Assembly: GCF_043290135.1 (NCBI RefSeq)
Contig: NC_134710.1
Location: forward strand, 459,521,376-459,585,375
DNA from: Rhipicephalus microplus
Taxonomy: Eukaryota; Arthropoda; Arachnida; Ixodida; Ixodidae
Length of the DNA: 64,000 bases
Direction of reading: 5' to 3'
Part shown: piece after piece, positions 12,971 to 25,347 of the stretch
How the letters are laid out: each line of letters opens with the position of its first letter
How positions within the stretch are numbered: the stretch's first letter is position 1
Notes under the pieces: generated by a model
The model's input: the letters and a program-made list of their open reading frames with translations, nothing else
What the model was told of the DNA's origin: nothing
Database searches by the model: none
Program-made: the position numbers and the translations under genes

Positions 12971-15859
12971 CTACTGTGTGAAGTAGGGCTTCAGCCGAAC
13001 GACATGCACGGTTTCGGGCCGAAGCTGTCGACGAGAAGACGCTGCGCCGTCCGGAAATACCTCGTAGGTAACATCTGTGACTCGTCTAAGAACCTTGTAC
13101 GGTCCAAAATAACGGCTTAGGAGTTTTTTGGATAAGCCTGGTCGCCGGACAGGGATCCACACCCACACTCAGTCCCCAGGGTGGTAGGTGACATTGCGAT
13201 GGCGGAAGTTGTAACGTCGTGCGTCTGCATCTTGTTGGTGACTGGTGTTTATGCGAGCTAGCTGACGAGCTTCTTCGGCGTATCGAGTGTATTGCTCAGC
13301 ATCTTGAGCAAGTTCATTGCTTTTGTCGCACGGAAGCATAGCATCGAGCATGGTTCGCACGTTGCGTCCGTAAACAAGTCGGAAAGGCGGAAATCGCGTT
13401 GTTTCTTGCGTTGCCGTATTGTAAGCAAACGTGATGTATGGAAGAATCTCGTCCCAGGTTTTGTGTTGTACGTCCACGTACATTGACAGCATGTTCGCTA
13501 TGGTCTTGTTAAGCCTCTCAGTCAGTCCATTGGATTGTGGATGATAAGCCGTTGTTTTTCGATGACTTGTGCAGCTCAGTTTAAAAATGTCCTCCATCAT
13601 TCGTTCTGTAAACGACGTCCCTCTGTCCGTAATCACGCATGACGGGGCACCATGTCGTAGGACGATTTGGTGCACGAAGAACTGCGCGACTTCAGAGGCC
13701 GTGCCACGGGGTAACGCTTTTGTTTCAGCATAACGCGTAAGATAATCTGTCGCCACTATAATCCATTTGTTCCCAGAGGACGACAAAGGGAAGGGCCCGA
13801 GAAGGTCCATTCCCACGAGGTCAAATGGTGTCCGTGGTGGTGCGATCGGCTGGAGCAGGCCGGCGGGTTTCACAGGCGGAGTCTTGCGGTGCTGGCACTC
13901 ACGGCAGCCTTTTACATATCGATATACACTAGTTGATAGTCGCAGCCAGTAATACTGTTGGCGTACTCGGGCGGGAGTTCGCGAATAGCCCAAATGTCCT
14001 GACGTGGGCTCGTCGTGGCACGCAAGGAGGATCTCATCACGCATGTCGGTAGGAACAACAAGTTGGAAGGCTTTGTCGCTACCACGGGCGTTTTTCTTGT
14101 AAAGAATGCCTCTTCTTAGACAAAAAGAGGACAGTTCGCGAGCAATGTGTTGAGGGGCCTGAGAGTTGCGGCCTTCCAGGAAATCAATGACTGGGCGTAA
14201 TTCGTCGTCTGCCCGCTGCTTTGACATAAACTCGAAGTCGCTAACTGCTCCGAGAAAGGCATCTTCATCTTCGGAGCCCCTGACAGCGTTCCCCACAGGT
14301 GCTCGAGAAAGCGCGTCGGCGTCTTCGTGTTTGCGCCCTGACCTGTACACAATCGTAATATCAAACTCCTGCAAACGCAAACTCCACCGTGCGAGACGGC
14401 CGGATGGATCTCTGAGATTCGCCAGCCAGCAGAGCGAGTGGTGGTCAGTCACCACTTTGAAGGGACGACCGTAGAGGTAATGCCGAAATTTGGTCGTCGC
14501 CCACACGACTGCGAGGCATTCTTTTTCTGACGTAGAATAGTTGGTCTCGGCTCGAGAAAGAGTACGACTGGCGTAAGCTATCACATGCTCAATGCCGCCG
14601 TGTCGTTTTACAAGGACAGCGCCAAGTCCGACGTTGCTGGCATCTGTATGAATTTTTGTAGCAGCGTCCTCATCAAAATGGGCAAGAACAGGGGCTGTTT
14701 GCATTCTCTGTTGTAACTCTGTGAACGCTGTATCTTGTTCTGCGCCCCAAATAAAGAGTACGTCATCTCGGGTGAGTCGCGTAAGAGGTTCAGCTATCTT
14801 CGAGAAGTTCGCGATAAATCGGCGATAATACGCGCACAAGCCGAGGAAACGGCGTACTGCTCTTTTATCTGATGGAACAGGGAAGGCGGCGACAGCAGCA
14901 GTTTTGTCTGAATTAGGTCGCACTCCATCCGCGCTAATGACATGTCCCAGAAATTTCAGCTCTTCATAGCCGAAATGGCATTTTTTGGGTTCTAGCGTGC
15001 GTTCAGCTGTGCGAATGGCTTCCAGAACCTTTCTTAGACGCTTCAGATGTTCTTCGAAGTTCTCGGAAAAGATGACCACATCATCGAGGTAGACAAGGCA
15101 GCTTTGCCACTTCAAGCCAGTGAGAACTGTGTCCATCATCCTCTGAAAAGTGGATGGTGCAGAACAGAGGCCGAAGGGAAGAACTCGGAATTCGTAGAGT
15201 CCGTCTGGAGTCACAAACGCGGTTTTTTCTCGGTCTCGTTCATCCACTTCAATTTGCCAATAGCCACTCTTTAGATCGATGGACGAAAAATACTTGGCAC
15301 GTCGTAACCTGTCGAGGGAGTCGTCGACCCGTGGAAGCGGGTAGACGTCCTTTATTCTTACGCTATTAAGCTTCTTGTAGTCAATACAGAATCGCAGCGT
15401 TCCGTCTTTTTTCTTTACTAGAACGACTGGCGAGGACCAAGCGCTGCTGGATGGTTGAATATTCACGTCATCGAGCATGTCTTTTACTTGTGTCTGAATA
15501 GCCTCACGTTCTTTGGCAGAAACGCGATAAGGCTGCTGCCGGATGGGGCGGGCGTCATCGTCGGTAATAATTTGATGCTTCGTGAGGTGTGTTTGACGGA
15601 CTTTGGAAGAAGAGGCGAAGCAAGATCGAAACTCCCTTAAAAGGTCATGATGTGCAGCCTTTCTCACGAGTGACAGCGTCGAATTAATGTCGATGTGGTC
15701 TAGAAATTCCTCATCCTCATGCGTTTCCTCGGACGCGAAGCACTCCGTGACGTCGGCAACAGGGTCTCCATAAACTAGGGTGGTTCCGCGGAAAAGATGC
15801 CGGTGCTCGTAATTGAAGTTCGTAGCTAGTATCGTTGACTGTCCGTCACGGACGTGCAC
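12971..15859 (-). pseudogene. Element A pol: reverse transcriptase, RNase H, integrase
   Basis: The main frame (15859-13169, 896 codons) carries the RT with PYRVS, FCIDYKKLN, LKSGYWQIEV, LPFGLCSAPSTFQ and catalytic YLDD. RNase H follows (HTDASNVGLGAVL, STSEKECLAVVWA, VTDHHSL, DADALSR), then the integrase H2C2 zinc finger (CHDEPTSGHLG...CRECQ) and catalytic D (GMDLLGP), D (ITDRGTSF) and E (LTERLN) with 35 residues between the second D and E. A TGA just upstream of 13168 interrupts the sequence; element B has a CGA (Arg) at the equivalent place, so CpG decay is likely. The remaining 65 codons (13168-12971) hold the GPY/F-type tail (YFGPYKVLRRV). Another stop and a frame change near 15860-15990 separate this part from the protease. 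Confidence 0.85.
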
Positions 15860-15984
15860 AACACTTCAGGCGGCGCATACACCTTGGAGCAGCAGAAGTG
15901 ATAAGTTGCTTTCAGCCACCACGTCGCCGTCTTGGAAGTCTTCACAAGTGACTTCGATGGGAACAGTTGCTCGAGGTGGCAGCG

Positions 15985-16758
15985 TCACACTGTCGTCAGC
16001 AACACGCAGCGCAGGTCTACGGCAGTTATAAGCGTCTCCATCTGTTGCGCCTTAGTCGAGAAGGTCACGATGCGCTCACGGATATTTATAATGGCACCGT
16101 GTTCCCGAAGGAAGTCCATGCCGATAATCAGCTGACGCGAACAGTCGCGAAGAACGAGGCAGCTGAGCACAAACGTTGACGCATGAATTTTCACTCTTGC
16201 GGTACAGCGACCCAGCGGTGTTACAACGTGTTCTCCAGCTGTTCGAATTCGCGTTCCATTCCACGGCGTGATCACTTTCCTGAGATCTTTCGCTAGCCTC
16301 CCGCTGATGATCGAATAGTCTGCACCAGTGTCTATCAATGCACTGATCTGAAGACCGTCAACCAGCACAGGTATGTCGAGTGACACGCGGTCACTAGGTT
16401 CAGATGTGGATGTCGGCGTTTCTTCGGCCCTGCGATTATTCTCTGACGAAATGCCTTCGGCATTGCGTGCAAGCGTCGACGGGAGGTCTTCCGCACTTTG
16501 AGTCCCAGCGACCTTGCCCCCGAAGGCCGCTGCCTTCAGTTTTCCCGACGAGGGCTCGGGGAGCGTTCCTGTGCCGTCACCCCGAAACGTGGCCCAGTGG
16601 CTGCGGGTCTCCTCGGAGATGGTGACCGCGATTTCCGTCGTGTAAAGGGTGCACGCTGTTGCGCGAGATACTCTTCTATATCCCTTGCCTTTTGACCAAT
16701 TCGGGGACGAGGGGAATTGACGGAAAATCCGCGCAGTCCAAGTATCCGGTAGGGGCAT
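15985..16758 (-). pseudogene. Element A protease region
   Basis: The frame contains LIDTGADYSIISGRLA, the retropepsin active-site DTGA, and the later LIIGMDFLREHGA flap/C-terminal block. Upstream in this frame the residues around GKLKAAAFGG are opposite the end of gag, so pol is read in the -1 frame relative to gag. It loses register with RT near 16000 and meets a stop near 15870. Aspartyl protease function is inferred from the DTG motif and position. Confidence 0.75.
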
Positions 16759-17988
16759 TTTCGGTAAATGTGACCAGCCTCACCGCAATGATAGCAGAGG
16801 GGTCGTCTGTCTGGCGTACGCAAGAGATCAGACTTGCGCGTCGGTGCACGGCGACTATCGATGTCCAAATCAGCGTGCCCTGACTGAATCGCGACTGACG
16901 GCATCATTGTCTGGATCGGGACGTATGGCATTGTCTGGATCGGGACGTGCGGCACTGTCTGGATCGGGACGTGCGGCACTGGCTGGGTCGAGACTCCTTG
17001 ACCCGAAAGAGGAGTGGCAGATCGCAAGGCTTCCACGTACGTGCGACGGCGACTGTCAGTAGACACAGGAGCCGTTCCCGGATCAACTGACGGGGGCGGA
17101 AAACGATGGGCGTGCAGCACCTCCTGGACCTCGTCACGGATGACACTGGTGATAGAACCAACATCGATTTGCCTTGTCCCGTACATCTTTTGTATTTCTT
17201 CCCGGACGACAGATCGAATGATCTCGCGAATCCATTCAGAGCTTTTGCTCCCAGGGGTGGTGAAAATTTCGGGAGTTGAGGCAGCATTCCCTTGACGGTT
17301 AAACAGAGCAGACCGTTGGTGCAGTACTCGCTCCATTGTTGCCGCTTCAATAAGGAACTCAGCAACACTTTTGGAGGGACTACGCACCAAACCAGCAAAA
17401 AGGTTGTTCCTTCACACCACGCATGAGGTGGCGCAACTTTTTTTCTTTTGCCATAGCAGGATCTGCTCGCTTGAAAAGTAGTGTCATGTCCTCGACGTAC
17501 ATTGAGACGGTCTCGTTGGGCATCTGGATGCGTGATTTTAGTGCACGCTCCGCCTGTTCGCGGCGATCGGGACTCCTGTAGGTCTCCAGGAGGCGACGCT
17601 GGAGCTCGCGCCAAGATGTCAGAACATCATCCCTGTTCAAAAACCACGTCTTGGCACCGTCTTTTAGGCAAGTGTACACGTTCTGGAGCTTCGCGGCATC
17701 ATCCCAGTAATTGATCGCTGCGACACGTTCGAACTCACTCAGCCAGTCGTCAACATCTTCATGTTGCTCTCCGTGAAAGGGGCTAGGCATGAGCGGGTTC
17801 TGGACGGTGCAGTAGATCGCCGTGGAAGGTGTCAGAACTTGCATGGGATCTTGTGTCGAAGTCATAGTCGCTGCATCAGTGGTTGGTGTCTCAGGCGGTA
17901 GGACTCGTTGGCGGCGGCTTATTCTATGAACAGGACTGTCCACGGGTGCAGGGCTTGTGTTGCGGCTGCTGGACGGGGTCTTGGGCAT
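16536..17988 (-). pseudogene. Element A gag (capsid and CCHC knuckle), frameshifted
   Basis: The first segment (17988-17380) begins MPKTPSSSRNTSP and contains the capsid-like block MPSPFHGEQHEDVDDWLSEF, LKDGAKTWF and ALKSRIQMPNETVSMYVEDM. A frame change near 17390 leads to the second segment (to 16536), with VRSPSKSVAEFL and the zinc knuckle CYHCGEAGHIYRKC, ending SPSPRREN and TGA. Gag would package the RNA. The stop is preceded by GGGAAAAC exactly as in element B. Confidence 0.8.
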
Positions 17989-18010
17989 CGGGTGGATCGT
18001 GAGACGTTGT

Positions 18011-18026
18011 ACCCAGCAACTCCACC
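18011..18026 (-). promoter_or_regulatory. Candidate primer-binding site of element A
   Basis: On the minus strand the 5' LTR is followed by TGGTGGAGTTGCTGGG, the TGG start expected for a site complementary to a tRNA 3' CCA end. The matching tRNA was not identified. Confidence 0.6.
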
Positions 18027-18158
18027 AGTCTTGTCACGTTAGTCTCGACAAACTTGATAAAATGGGCTCGTTTGGTCGACTACACAAGCAGCGGCTCAGA
18101 GATATCGTCTTTGTCTTCTTTCACTCTTCGATCTCACCCATGCAAACCATGTGGCAAT
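18026..18158 (-). repeat. 5' LTR of Ty3 element A
   Basis: Aligns with 12602-12735 with several substitutions (for example GGGCTCG for GAGCTCG), indicating substantial age. Confidence 0.8.
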
Positions 18159-18164
18159 ATGTTG

Positions 18165-19950
18165 GATCTTATTTTTAAACTAAGGAGGCACAACGCGGAA
18201 GAAAACAGGTAAACTCTTCAGTGAGGTGACCTCGCGTATCGCATAGGGAGTCACACTGAAGGCTATTATGTCAATTAAAGCCCCCGGGGACACAATAGGG
18301 TTCTGGAAGTTCATCTATTTAAGACTGTCATTCTTGTATTTTTCAGTTGGTGATGCGCAGGTAAGTAAATAGAGCAAATTGCGACCAGTTTCTTTCAGAA
18401 AACAGCTCGTATAGCCGTTGCCTCGAGGGGTGTCTAAAGCAGTAACTGTGCAGGGCTGTTCTTTGATCAATTACAATGGCTACACCGCTGAATAACGCGA
18501 CAGCATCATCCCAATCCTTTCGAAAAACGTAACTGCATAGCAAGATGGTATGCTTGCATTGTAGGTGTGTCTTACACACACACCTCTTTTGGTGTATGTT
18601 TTTGCAGACGTCTTTGAATATCGTCGAGTTTTCTCAGCAGTCCTTTGACGTTTGACTGTATTATTTGTGCCATTTTATTGTTGTGTGGTGATATGTGTAC
18701 TAAAAGTGTTGCGTTAGGTTGAAGGGCTTTCTGGGGCCCTGTAATTTGGGGCTTTTTTGCATTTTCGGCGCGCATCAAAAAGTTGCGCCTTTCCTTCGGC
18801 ATCTGATGTGCCACAGGAGTACGACTTTTATTCATTACCTCTTGTCAGGTGGCGGATGGTGTCTGCCCAGCAGGCACGTTCGCATTGGTATCAGACCCGA
18901 CTGCGCTTGCGGTGGTCCGGGGTCCAGCAGACACGGGTGTATGCCAGCCCTGTTTGTCAGGTGGTGGAGAAGTAGAGGCTGCTTCAGCCGGGGGTGCTGA
19001 TGGAACGACGGCGGCCAGGCTCTGTGTGACATCTGCGGGTTCACAAACATGTGGCGCGGTGCTCCAGGGCGACACATCTGTGAATGACGAATAACAGGGG
19101 TTATGGAATGCGAAACACTTACGTGCCTCTGGAAGGAAAAGTTTATTTGATTTTCAGTTCCATCATTTCTTTTTTTTTCTTCCATGAGAGGCAGCATCGG
19201 AAGTAAGCAGGACGATCATCTTCACAGCTAGCGCAATGACCTGCTGAAGCACAATTAACAGATGACTGTTTTATGAATGAGCATTTTGCACTAGTAGAGC
19301 GCCCTCTGGAACTTTTTGATCCATGCCCGAAGCGCTGGCACTCTAAACAGTTGCGGGGATTTGGTATGTAGGTTCGGACACGGAGCTTGCAATAATCAGC
19401 TTCAGTGGATTCGGGAAGATCGCTGGTTCTAAAGGGTAATTATAATACGTTTTGAAGGATTTTTTTTTGTACTCACGTTTGATCATCCTTCACTGTACCT
19501 TCACAACGTTCTCATCTTGCCATCCTTAACAATTAACACTCACTCAGATTGATAAGATCCTTCTTTGAAAAATCCCCATGGACTGTGTTCATAGACCTGT
19601 ATGGGCCGCTGAAGTAAGAGCGTCCCCAAAAGATGCAATTTTGGATAGTTTGTCATAATATGCTTTGTCTCGAATATCCAAAGGGAGGTTGCCACCTCTC
19701 ATTTTTGTGATTTGGTAACTCAGGCCAATTTCTTCTGTTGCTGTTTCTAATACTAGAAATGGTTAAATCACTCGGACTTTCTTCTTTTCGTTTTGACTGC
19801 GAATGACATGATATTTTGGGAAGCTCTACTTTGGTTTGGTTAGGGTGATCACTTCTTCGGTGCGCCACCTTTTAAGGGAGGAATCAGGATAGGGGGCAAA
19901 GCGTTTGCCATGCGGAGACTATATATTTCGGCAGCGATGGTGGCCAACCA
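18165..19950 (-). pseudogene. Old LINE, 5' portion: ORF1 with CCHC knuckles and start of endonuclease
   Basis: On the minus strand, sequence near 19200-19370 gives CLECQRFGHGSKS with further Cys pairs and SCEDDRPAYFRCC, the tandem CCHC-type knuckles of a LINE ORF1 nucleic-acid-binding protein. ORF2 opens near 18670 with MAQIIQSNVKGLLRKLDDIQ, the first beta-strand of an APE-type endonuclease (the usual QWN is QSN here). It continues with THLQCKHT and FRKDWDDAVALFSGVAIVI. It is then cut by Ty3 element A at 18159. Multiple frameshifts. The remainder of the endonuclease lies at 11691-12596. Confidence 0.65.
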
Positions 19951-20039
19951 CCACCAAGCCCAAGAAGGGGACACTACAAGGTTAATTCACAAACACTTTC
20001 AGATGCCAGCCATGTATCGCCGCTATAACCTAATATATT

Positions 20040-21540
20040 TATCCAAGGTTGGATACCGACACAATACCTCGCCACCAGAAAATAAGGAAGTAAATGGAAG
20101 AGAGAAGACGACAGGACAGATAAAAAGTTTGAGAGAAAGACAAAGATGAGTAGAGAGAGAGACAGGAAAAGGCAACTGCGATTTCCCCTGGGCGGGTCAG
20201 CCCAGTAATGGCGGCTAGGTGAAGCTGGGGCCAAATAGGTGCATCGCCTCTGCCGGGGGGCAATAAACGTTCAAACGCCCATCGTTGGCTCAACCCCCCT
20301 TATCCCATTTACCCCGGTACCCCGGGCACGGCAAGGCCACGCACGGCTAGATGTAAGAAGGAGTCAAACCCCCCCCCCCCCGTTTGCTCGGGACCGTGGT
20401 GCTGCCACACACCAAATGTCTGCGCCCCTGCACGGTGTCCATATAAGGTGCTATGCATCTGTTTGCATCACCGGAGTGGTACAATAGAAAACTGTATCAC
20501 CTAATTTTACATGCGACCAGTGCTCTAATGATATAAAAGGCGGTGTAAGGGCCACACCTGCCCGAAGCCTCCTAAGCACAACTTCTTCCACCCTAGTAAG
20601 CGAAGGGGGGAGAGAGCAGACACACGGTGGAATAACAGCCCATGTGTCCTGCCGGAGAACATTTTTACGGGTACGGAGTGAGTTTAGGGGCTGAGGTGCA
20701 AGGGGAATAGTTGAAAAGTCTATATCTGGAGGGCAATGTGCCTGCTGGTCAGCAGCAATGTTGCGTGATTTCACAGCATGGCCTTGAATGCATTGTACCT
20801 GGACGCAAGTAGCTGTATTGTAGTTCAACTTATGATTTACGTCGCAGATTTCCATCGCCTTGTGAACATTTTTGAGCTCTTTAGCAGCTCCTAAGGAATC
20901 AGTGAACACGTCGATTTGCTTAATTGTAGGCAGCTTACAGGTGGCGTCCCGGACTGCGTCACGGATGGCTTGAAGTTGCATCACAAGAGGACTGGCTTCC
21001 ATAGATAAATAACGCTGGCGACCCTTGACAAAATTATGCTCAGTACTCTGTAATGATATTCTTCCGCTGTTTTTTAGGATAGCAGCATCTGTATGTACTT
21101 TGCAGGTATTAGCACATAGGTCATCGATAATGGAGCATTGGTCAGTTGTAGCTGATTTATTGATGCGCCGTAACTTTCTTGTCTCATTATAAGTGATGGT
21201 GGTGAACTCCTACGGAGGCATAGACGCGGGCTGGTTGTCAATGCGAGAACCACGTTGAAAGTGAAGTTCGAACGCAGCATCAACCGGAACAAGTTATTTT
21301 TCATTTCTTGAGCATTTTGTCATTGCTAAATGAGCTCTACGATTGTGGTTAGCTGGGCGTGCTCTTGTAAAAATAGTATGAGAATGATTCGAAGAAACGC
21401 TGTTACTGTACGTATCGCATCATAGTTAAGAGTCTCCAACTGTGCCAGCTGTGCCAAGGGAAACCGTTGAAATCGCACCTCGTATAAAATTTTTGGCTGC
21501 GTAACTCTGCGCATTAGCTGTCAAGCTACATCTTTGTTCA
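20040..21540 (-). pseudogene. Second LINE, 3' fragment: RT tail, RNase H and 3' UTR
   Basis: Minus-strand blocks: KILYEVRFQRFPLAQLAQLETLNYDAIRTVT (written here only in part: LAQLETLNYDAIRTVT) is the RT-RNase H linker. EASPLVMQLQAIRDAVRDA with QIDVFTDSLGA and CIQGHAVKSRNIAADQQA is a mostly preserved RNase H (183 codons, 21002-20451). It continues with TRVEEVVLRRLRAGVALTPP. The 3' side (20040-20450) looks like UTR with a C11-C14 run near 20370. The frame breaks near 21000. Its 3' end abuts the 5' end of the old LINE near 19950-20040. No functional copy. Confidence 0.6.
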
Positions 21541-21710
21541 TCCTTGTGAACATTGCCAATCAAAAAGCAAGTATTACCTATGTAAGGTAGTGTGTTCATT
21601 TATTATAGAATGCATTGTTGCCTAAATCGAAAGACCGCAGTGTTTATAACGCTGAGCTGATAAAGCGATGCGATGAATGAAAATGTGGGTGTTTCCTACG
21701 CTTCGCTGGA

Positions 21711-21719
21711 CGGACGGAC

Positions 21720-21753
<34 letters not shown>

Positions 21754-21859
21754 ATGGATGGATTGATGGATGGATGGATGGATGGATGGATGGATGGATG
21801 GATGGATGGATGGATGGATGGATGGATGGATGGATGGATGGATGGATGGATGGATGGAT
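21711..21859. repeat. (GGAT)n microsatellite forming the expanded tail of a LINE
   Basis: About 35 tetranucleotide units with a few GGAC variants at the left. It directly abuts the 3' UTR of the minus-strand LINE; the homologous LINE at 34886 ends in only a few such units. The MDGWMDG open frame is an artefact. Confidence 0.95.
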
Positions 21860-21994
21860 ATGGCTGTGCCCTTTACATCGGGCGGTGGCTAGCGCCACCA
21901 AGCCGTAATACTTAATGAACGAGAAACTATATTTAGTTTTTTTCCTTAAAATGTGAGTTTGAGGATTCCTACTTTGCAGTGAAGAGTTTAATTT

Positions 21995-24900
21995 TCACTC
22001 GTGCCTTGACTTTAGCCACCAATCAGATAACCTCCTTCGAGTTAGGTCTACCCACTTAAAGTCTATTTTGCCCTCCCGGTCCCTAAACCCCAGTGCTTTG
22101 AAAAACTCTGTGCCATCATTCTGAACTATAGGGTGAAGCCCTTTACAGAACATTATCAAGTGTTCGGCAGTTTCTTTTTCCTCTCCACACGCACTGCATA
22201 CTGTGTCTACCCCTTCGTATTTGGCCCGATATGTCTTGGTTCGTAGTACTCCCGTCCTGGCCTCAAACAGTAGAGAACTACCCCGAGTATTATTATAGAT
22301 TCTTTCCTTGTCAATTTCCTGCTTAAAAGTGCGATAGATCTCTTGTGCGGACTTCTTAATCATACCCATTCTCCACATGTCAGTCTCCGTTTCCTTCACT
22401 TTCTTCTTAACCGATAGTTCTTTTTGGTTTGGCCACCTGCTGTTTTCTAAGTATTTACCAGTCAACTTCCTGGTTCGCTTCTTCCATTTTGTATCGGCAT
22501 TCTTCATGTACAAGTAGCTGAAAACCTTCCTAGCCCAAAGCTCCTCTCCCATTTCTCTCAATCGCTTCTCAAGTTTTATCTTGCTGCTAGCTTCCTTGCC
22601 CTCAAATGATGTCCATCCCATATTACCTTGTACTCCCTGATTTGGTGTATTCCCGTGAGCTCCTAAAGCAAGCCTACCTATTCCACGTTGCTTAATTTCT
22701 AATCTTGCTTGAACTTCTGAACTCATGCACAAGACCGCATTGCCGAACGTCGGCCCAGGAACCAAGACCCCTTTCCATATTCTTCTAACAACATCATACC
22801 TATTGTAATTCCACAGTGCCCTATTTTTCATCACTGCTGCATTCCTGTTACCTTTAGTCGTCACGTATATTTCGTGTTCCTTCAGGTACTCGGTCCCATT
22901 GCTTATCCATACGTCCAGATATTTGAATTTATCTGTTATCTCTAGCGTGACCTCCTGTATTCTAAGCTCACTACCTTCGTTGTCATTGAAAATCATGACT
23001 GCTGATTTTTTCTTACTGAATCTAAAATCTAACCTATCTCCCTCATTACCGCAGATGTCCATCAATCAGTGCAAATCTTCCTTGTTGTTGGCCATTAGCA
23101 CTATATCATCTGCGTACATTAATGCTAGTAGTGCCTGATCAAAAACTTTTCCTTGTTTGACTAAAGAGAGGTTGAAGCCCAGTTCACTTCCCTCTAATTT
23201 TGCCTCTAATCCTTGTAGGTACATCATGAATAATAAGGGTGACAGGGGGCACTTCTGCCTAAGCCCCCGTTTTACCTCTGCAGGCTTAGATACCTGTTTT
23301 TCCCACTTTATAACTACCTTGTTAGCTTTATAGATACCCTTTAAAAGATTAGTGACTATATGTTCCACGCCTACTGTGTCCAGTATTCCCCAATATTCCT
23401 CTTGAACCACGCTATCGTACGCTCCCTTGATATTCAAAAATGCTAGCCCCAGGGGCCTGTGTTCCTTTTCTGCTGTTTCGATGCACTGCGTCAGTGAGAA
23501 CAGATTGTCTTCCAACCTCCTGTGTTTCCAAAACCCACTTTGCAGTTCCCCCAGCGCCCCCTCATCCTCTGTTCATAACTGCAGTCTTTCCTTTATAATC
23601 TGCATCGCCAGCCTGTAGACCACTGATGTCACTGTTATAGGACGGTAGTTGTTTATGTCAGCTTTGTCCCCCTTTCCTTTATAGATCTTGCTCATCCTGC
23701 TACGTTTCCATCCATCGGGAACTTCACCATCGATTATTATTTTGCTCACTGCCTCTCTCAAAGCCTGCTTAGACTTCGGACTTAATGTCTTTATCAGCCT
23801 ATTTGGAATGCCATCTGGGCCTGTTGATGTACTACTAGGAACCCTTTTCTCAGCCCTTTCCCACTCTAGTTGTGAAAATGCAGCCATTGCACCACTTGAT
23901 TCATCTTTGTCTATTGTGATGCATAAAGTACTTCTTTGTTGAAATTTTTCTGTCACCCTTGTTCTTATATAATAAATAGCTTCGTACCCTTCTAGCCTAG
24001 CACCTTGTGCTTTAGTTATAAAACTCTGCTCTAGTTTTGTCTCATTTCTTAGGGAGTATAGATGGTTGCAAAATTTCGCAGCGGCCTTTCTATCTTTTTT
24101 ATGTACTTCTGCCAGCCACTGAGCTCTCTTTCTTCTAATCTTTTCATTGATCAGAATGAATGCCTCCCTTCTACAGCTTAGAAAGTTTTCCCATTTTCTT
24201 TCAACATCATCTGTTGGTTCACCCCGCTGCTTAGCATGTCTGTGTTCACTAGAGGCTTCCTGACGTTTTGCTGTGGCTCTCTTAACTTCCTCATCCCACC
24301 AACTTTAAGGTTTGTGTCTTCTTTTCCGGGGTGACTTGTCACGCGTCTTAGCAAGCTCTAGCTCAAAGAGTCTAGATAGATTCATGTATGTCCACACTGT
24401 CTTATTATCCTCCGTGATTACTTTCTCAATTTGTTTTGTGGCTATTTCAGTTTGCCTTTCTGGATAAACATTTTCCTGTAATTTCTCATCTTGTCTCCTT
24501 CCCACTTTCACTGCTCTTCCAAAACTTAGCTTGATACGTTTGTGATCACTACCCAGACTTCTGGAGCCACCTTCATCTATGTGCATTCCCCTGAGCTTAT
24601 CATACATCCTATGTGACATCAGTGCATAATCTATTGTCGACTGCAGCCTTCCTACCTCCCATGTTATTTGCCCTTCACACTTCTCGGTACTGTTGCAAAT
24701 GATCAAATCAAGCCTTTCACACATATCCATGATCATTTGGCCTGTCGGGTCGGTATACTCATCTATATCTTCTATGTGCGCATTCATGTCTCCTAGTATA
24801 ATTGTCTCACACTCTCTACCTAACTCCTGAATGTCCTTTGATATACACTCTACCATTGCCTGGTTTTCCTCTCTGGCTTTTGCTTCCGTCCACAAGTACA

Positions 24901-25303
24901 CGAAACCAAGGAGTGTCATTTGACCTGCCACTTTTCCTCTCAACCATAAATGTTCCTTGCACTCCTGCTTGACCCTTTGCCAGTCTGTACCTCTATGAAT
25001 GAATGCCCCAATACCACCCCCCTTTCTGCTGCCTTCTGTTTTATTACAATATTTTCCCGCGTAGTCCGGATTGTTCGGTGGTTGTTCCATGTCCCTGAGA
25101 TGTGTTTCTACAAAACCGTATACCATCGGCTTCTCTTCCCTTAGCTGTTGTTCTATCTTTTCCCACTTCAGCCTGTTCCTACCACCCGTCATGTTAATAT
25201 ACCCTATGTCTGAAATGGCTCGGCGCTCGTGGCTACGTCCGTTTATGCCCCGGACTCTACCTATCTTAGATAATGGTGCCACTTTGCAATCGTATCTGTT
25301 CAT
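21995..25303 (-). pseudogene. LINE copy 1 ORF2: endonuclease and reverse transcriptase
   Basis: One continuous register from ATG at 25303 to 21995, interrupted only by three in-frame stops (TAA at 24305, TGA at 23573, TGA at 23066). Copy 2 has K, W and Q at the corresponding places. Endonuclease motifs: FVETHLRD, LGDMNAHIED and SLGSDHKRI. RT motifs: NYRPITVTSVVYR, LNIKGAYDSV, RGLRQKCPLSPLLF and catalytic LMYADDIVL. C-terminal finger: CSACGEEKETAEHLIMFC. About 1,100 codons, normal for a LINE ORF2. The lack of indels implies fairly recent death by point mutation. Confidence 0.85.
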
Positions 25304-25347
25304 ACCACCTGTCTAAGAGTCTCCCTGGTTGTTTTCCTCGTTACTAG

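Larger units (their letters stand above)
12602..18158 (-). mobile_element. Decayed Ty3-type LTR retrotransposon, element A
   Basis: About 5.56 kb, minus strand. The two LTRs of about 133 bp (12602-12735 and 18026-18158) differ at several positions, so the copy is old. Gene order is gag, protease, RT, RNase H, integrase. The pol proteins are clearly related to element B at 57440-62996, including the same gag C-terminal sequence and frame relation. A 5-6-bp duplication (ATGTTG at 12596-12601 and 18159-18164) flanks it. Frameshifts in gag and between protease and RT, a stop in the pre-RT region and a stop before the integrase tail mean it cannot act alone. It interrupts the endonuclease of the old LINE. 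Confidence 0.85.

Noticed and set aside
21644..21915. Open frames of repeating MDGW or HPSI residues
   Set aside because: Both are translations of the GGAT tetranucleotide repeat.
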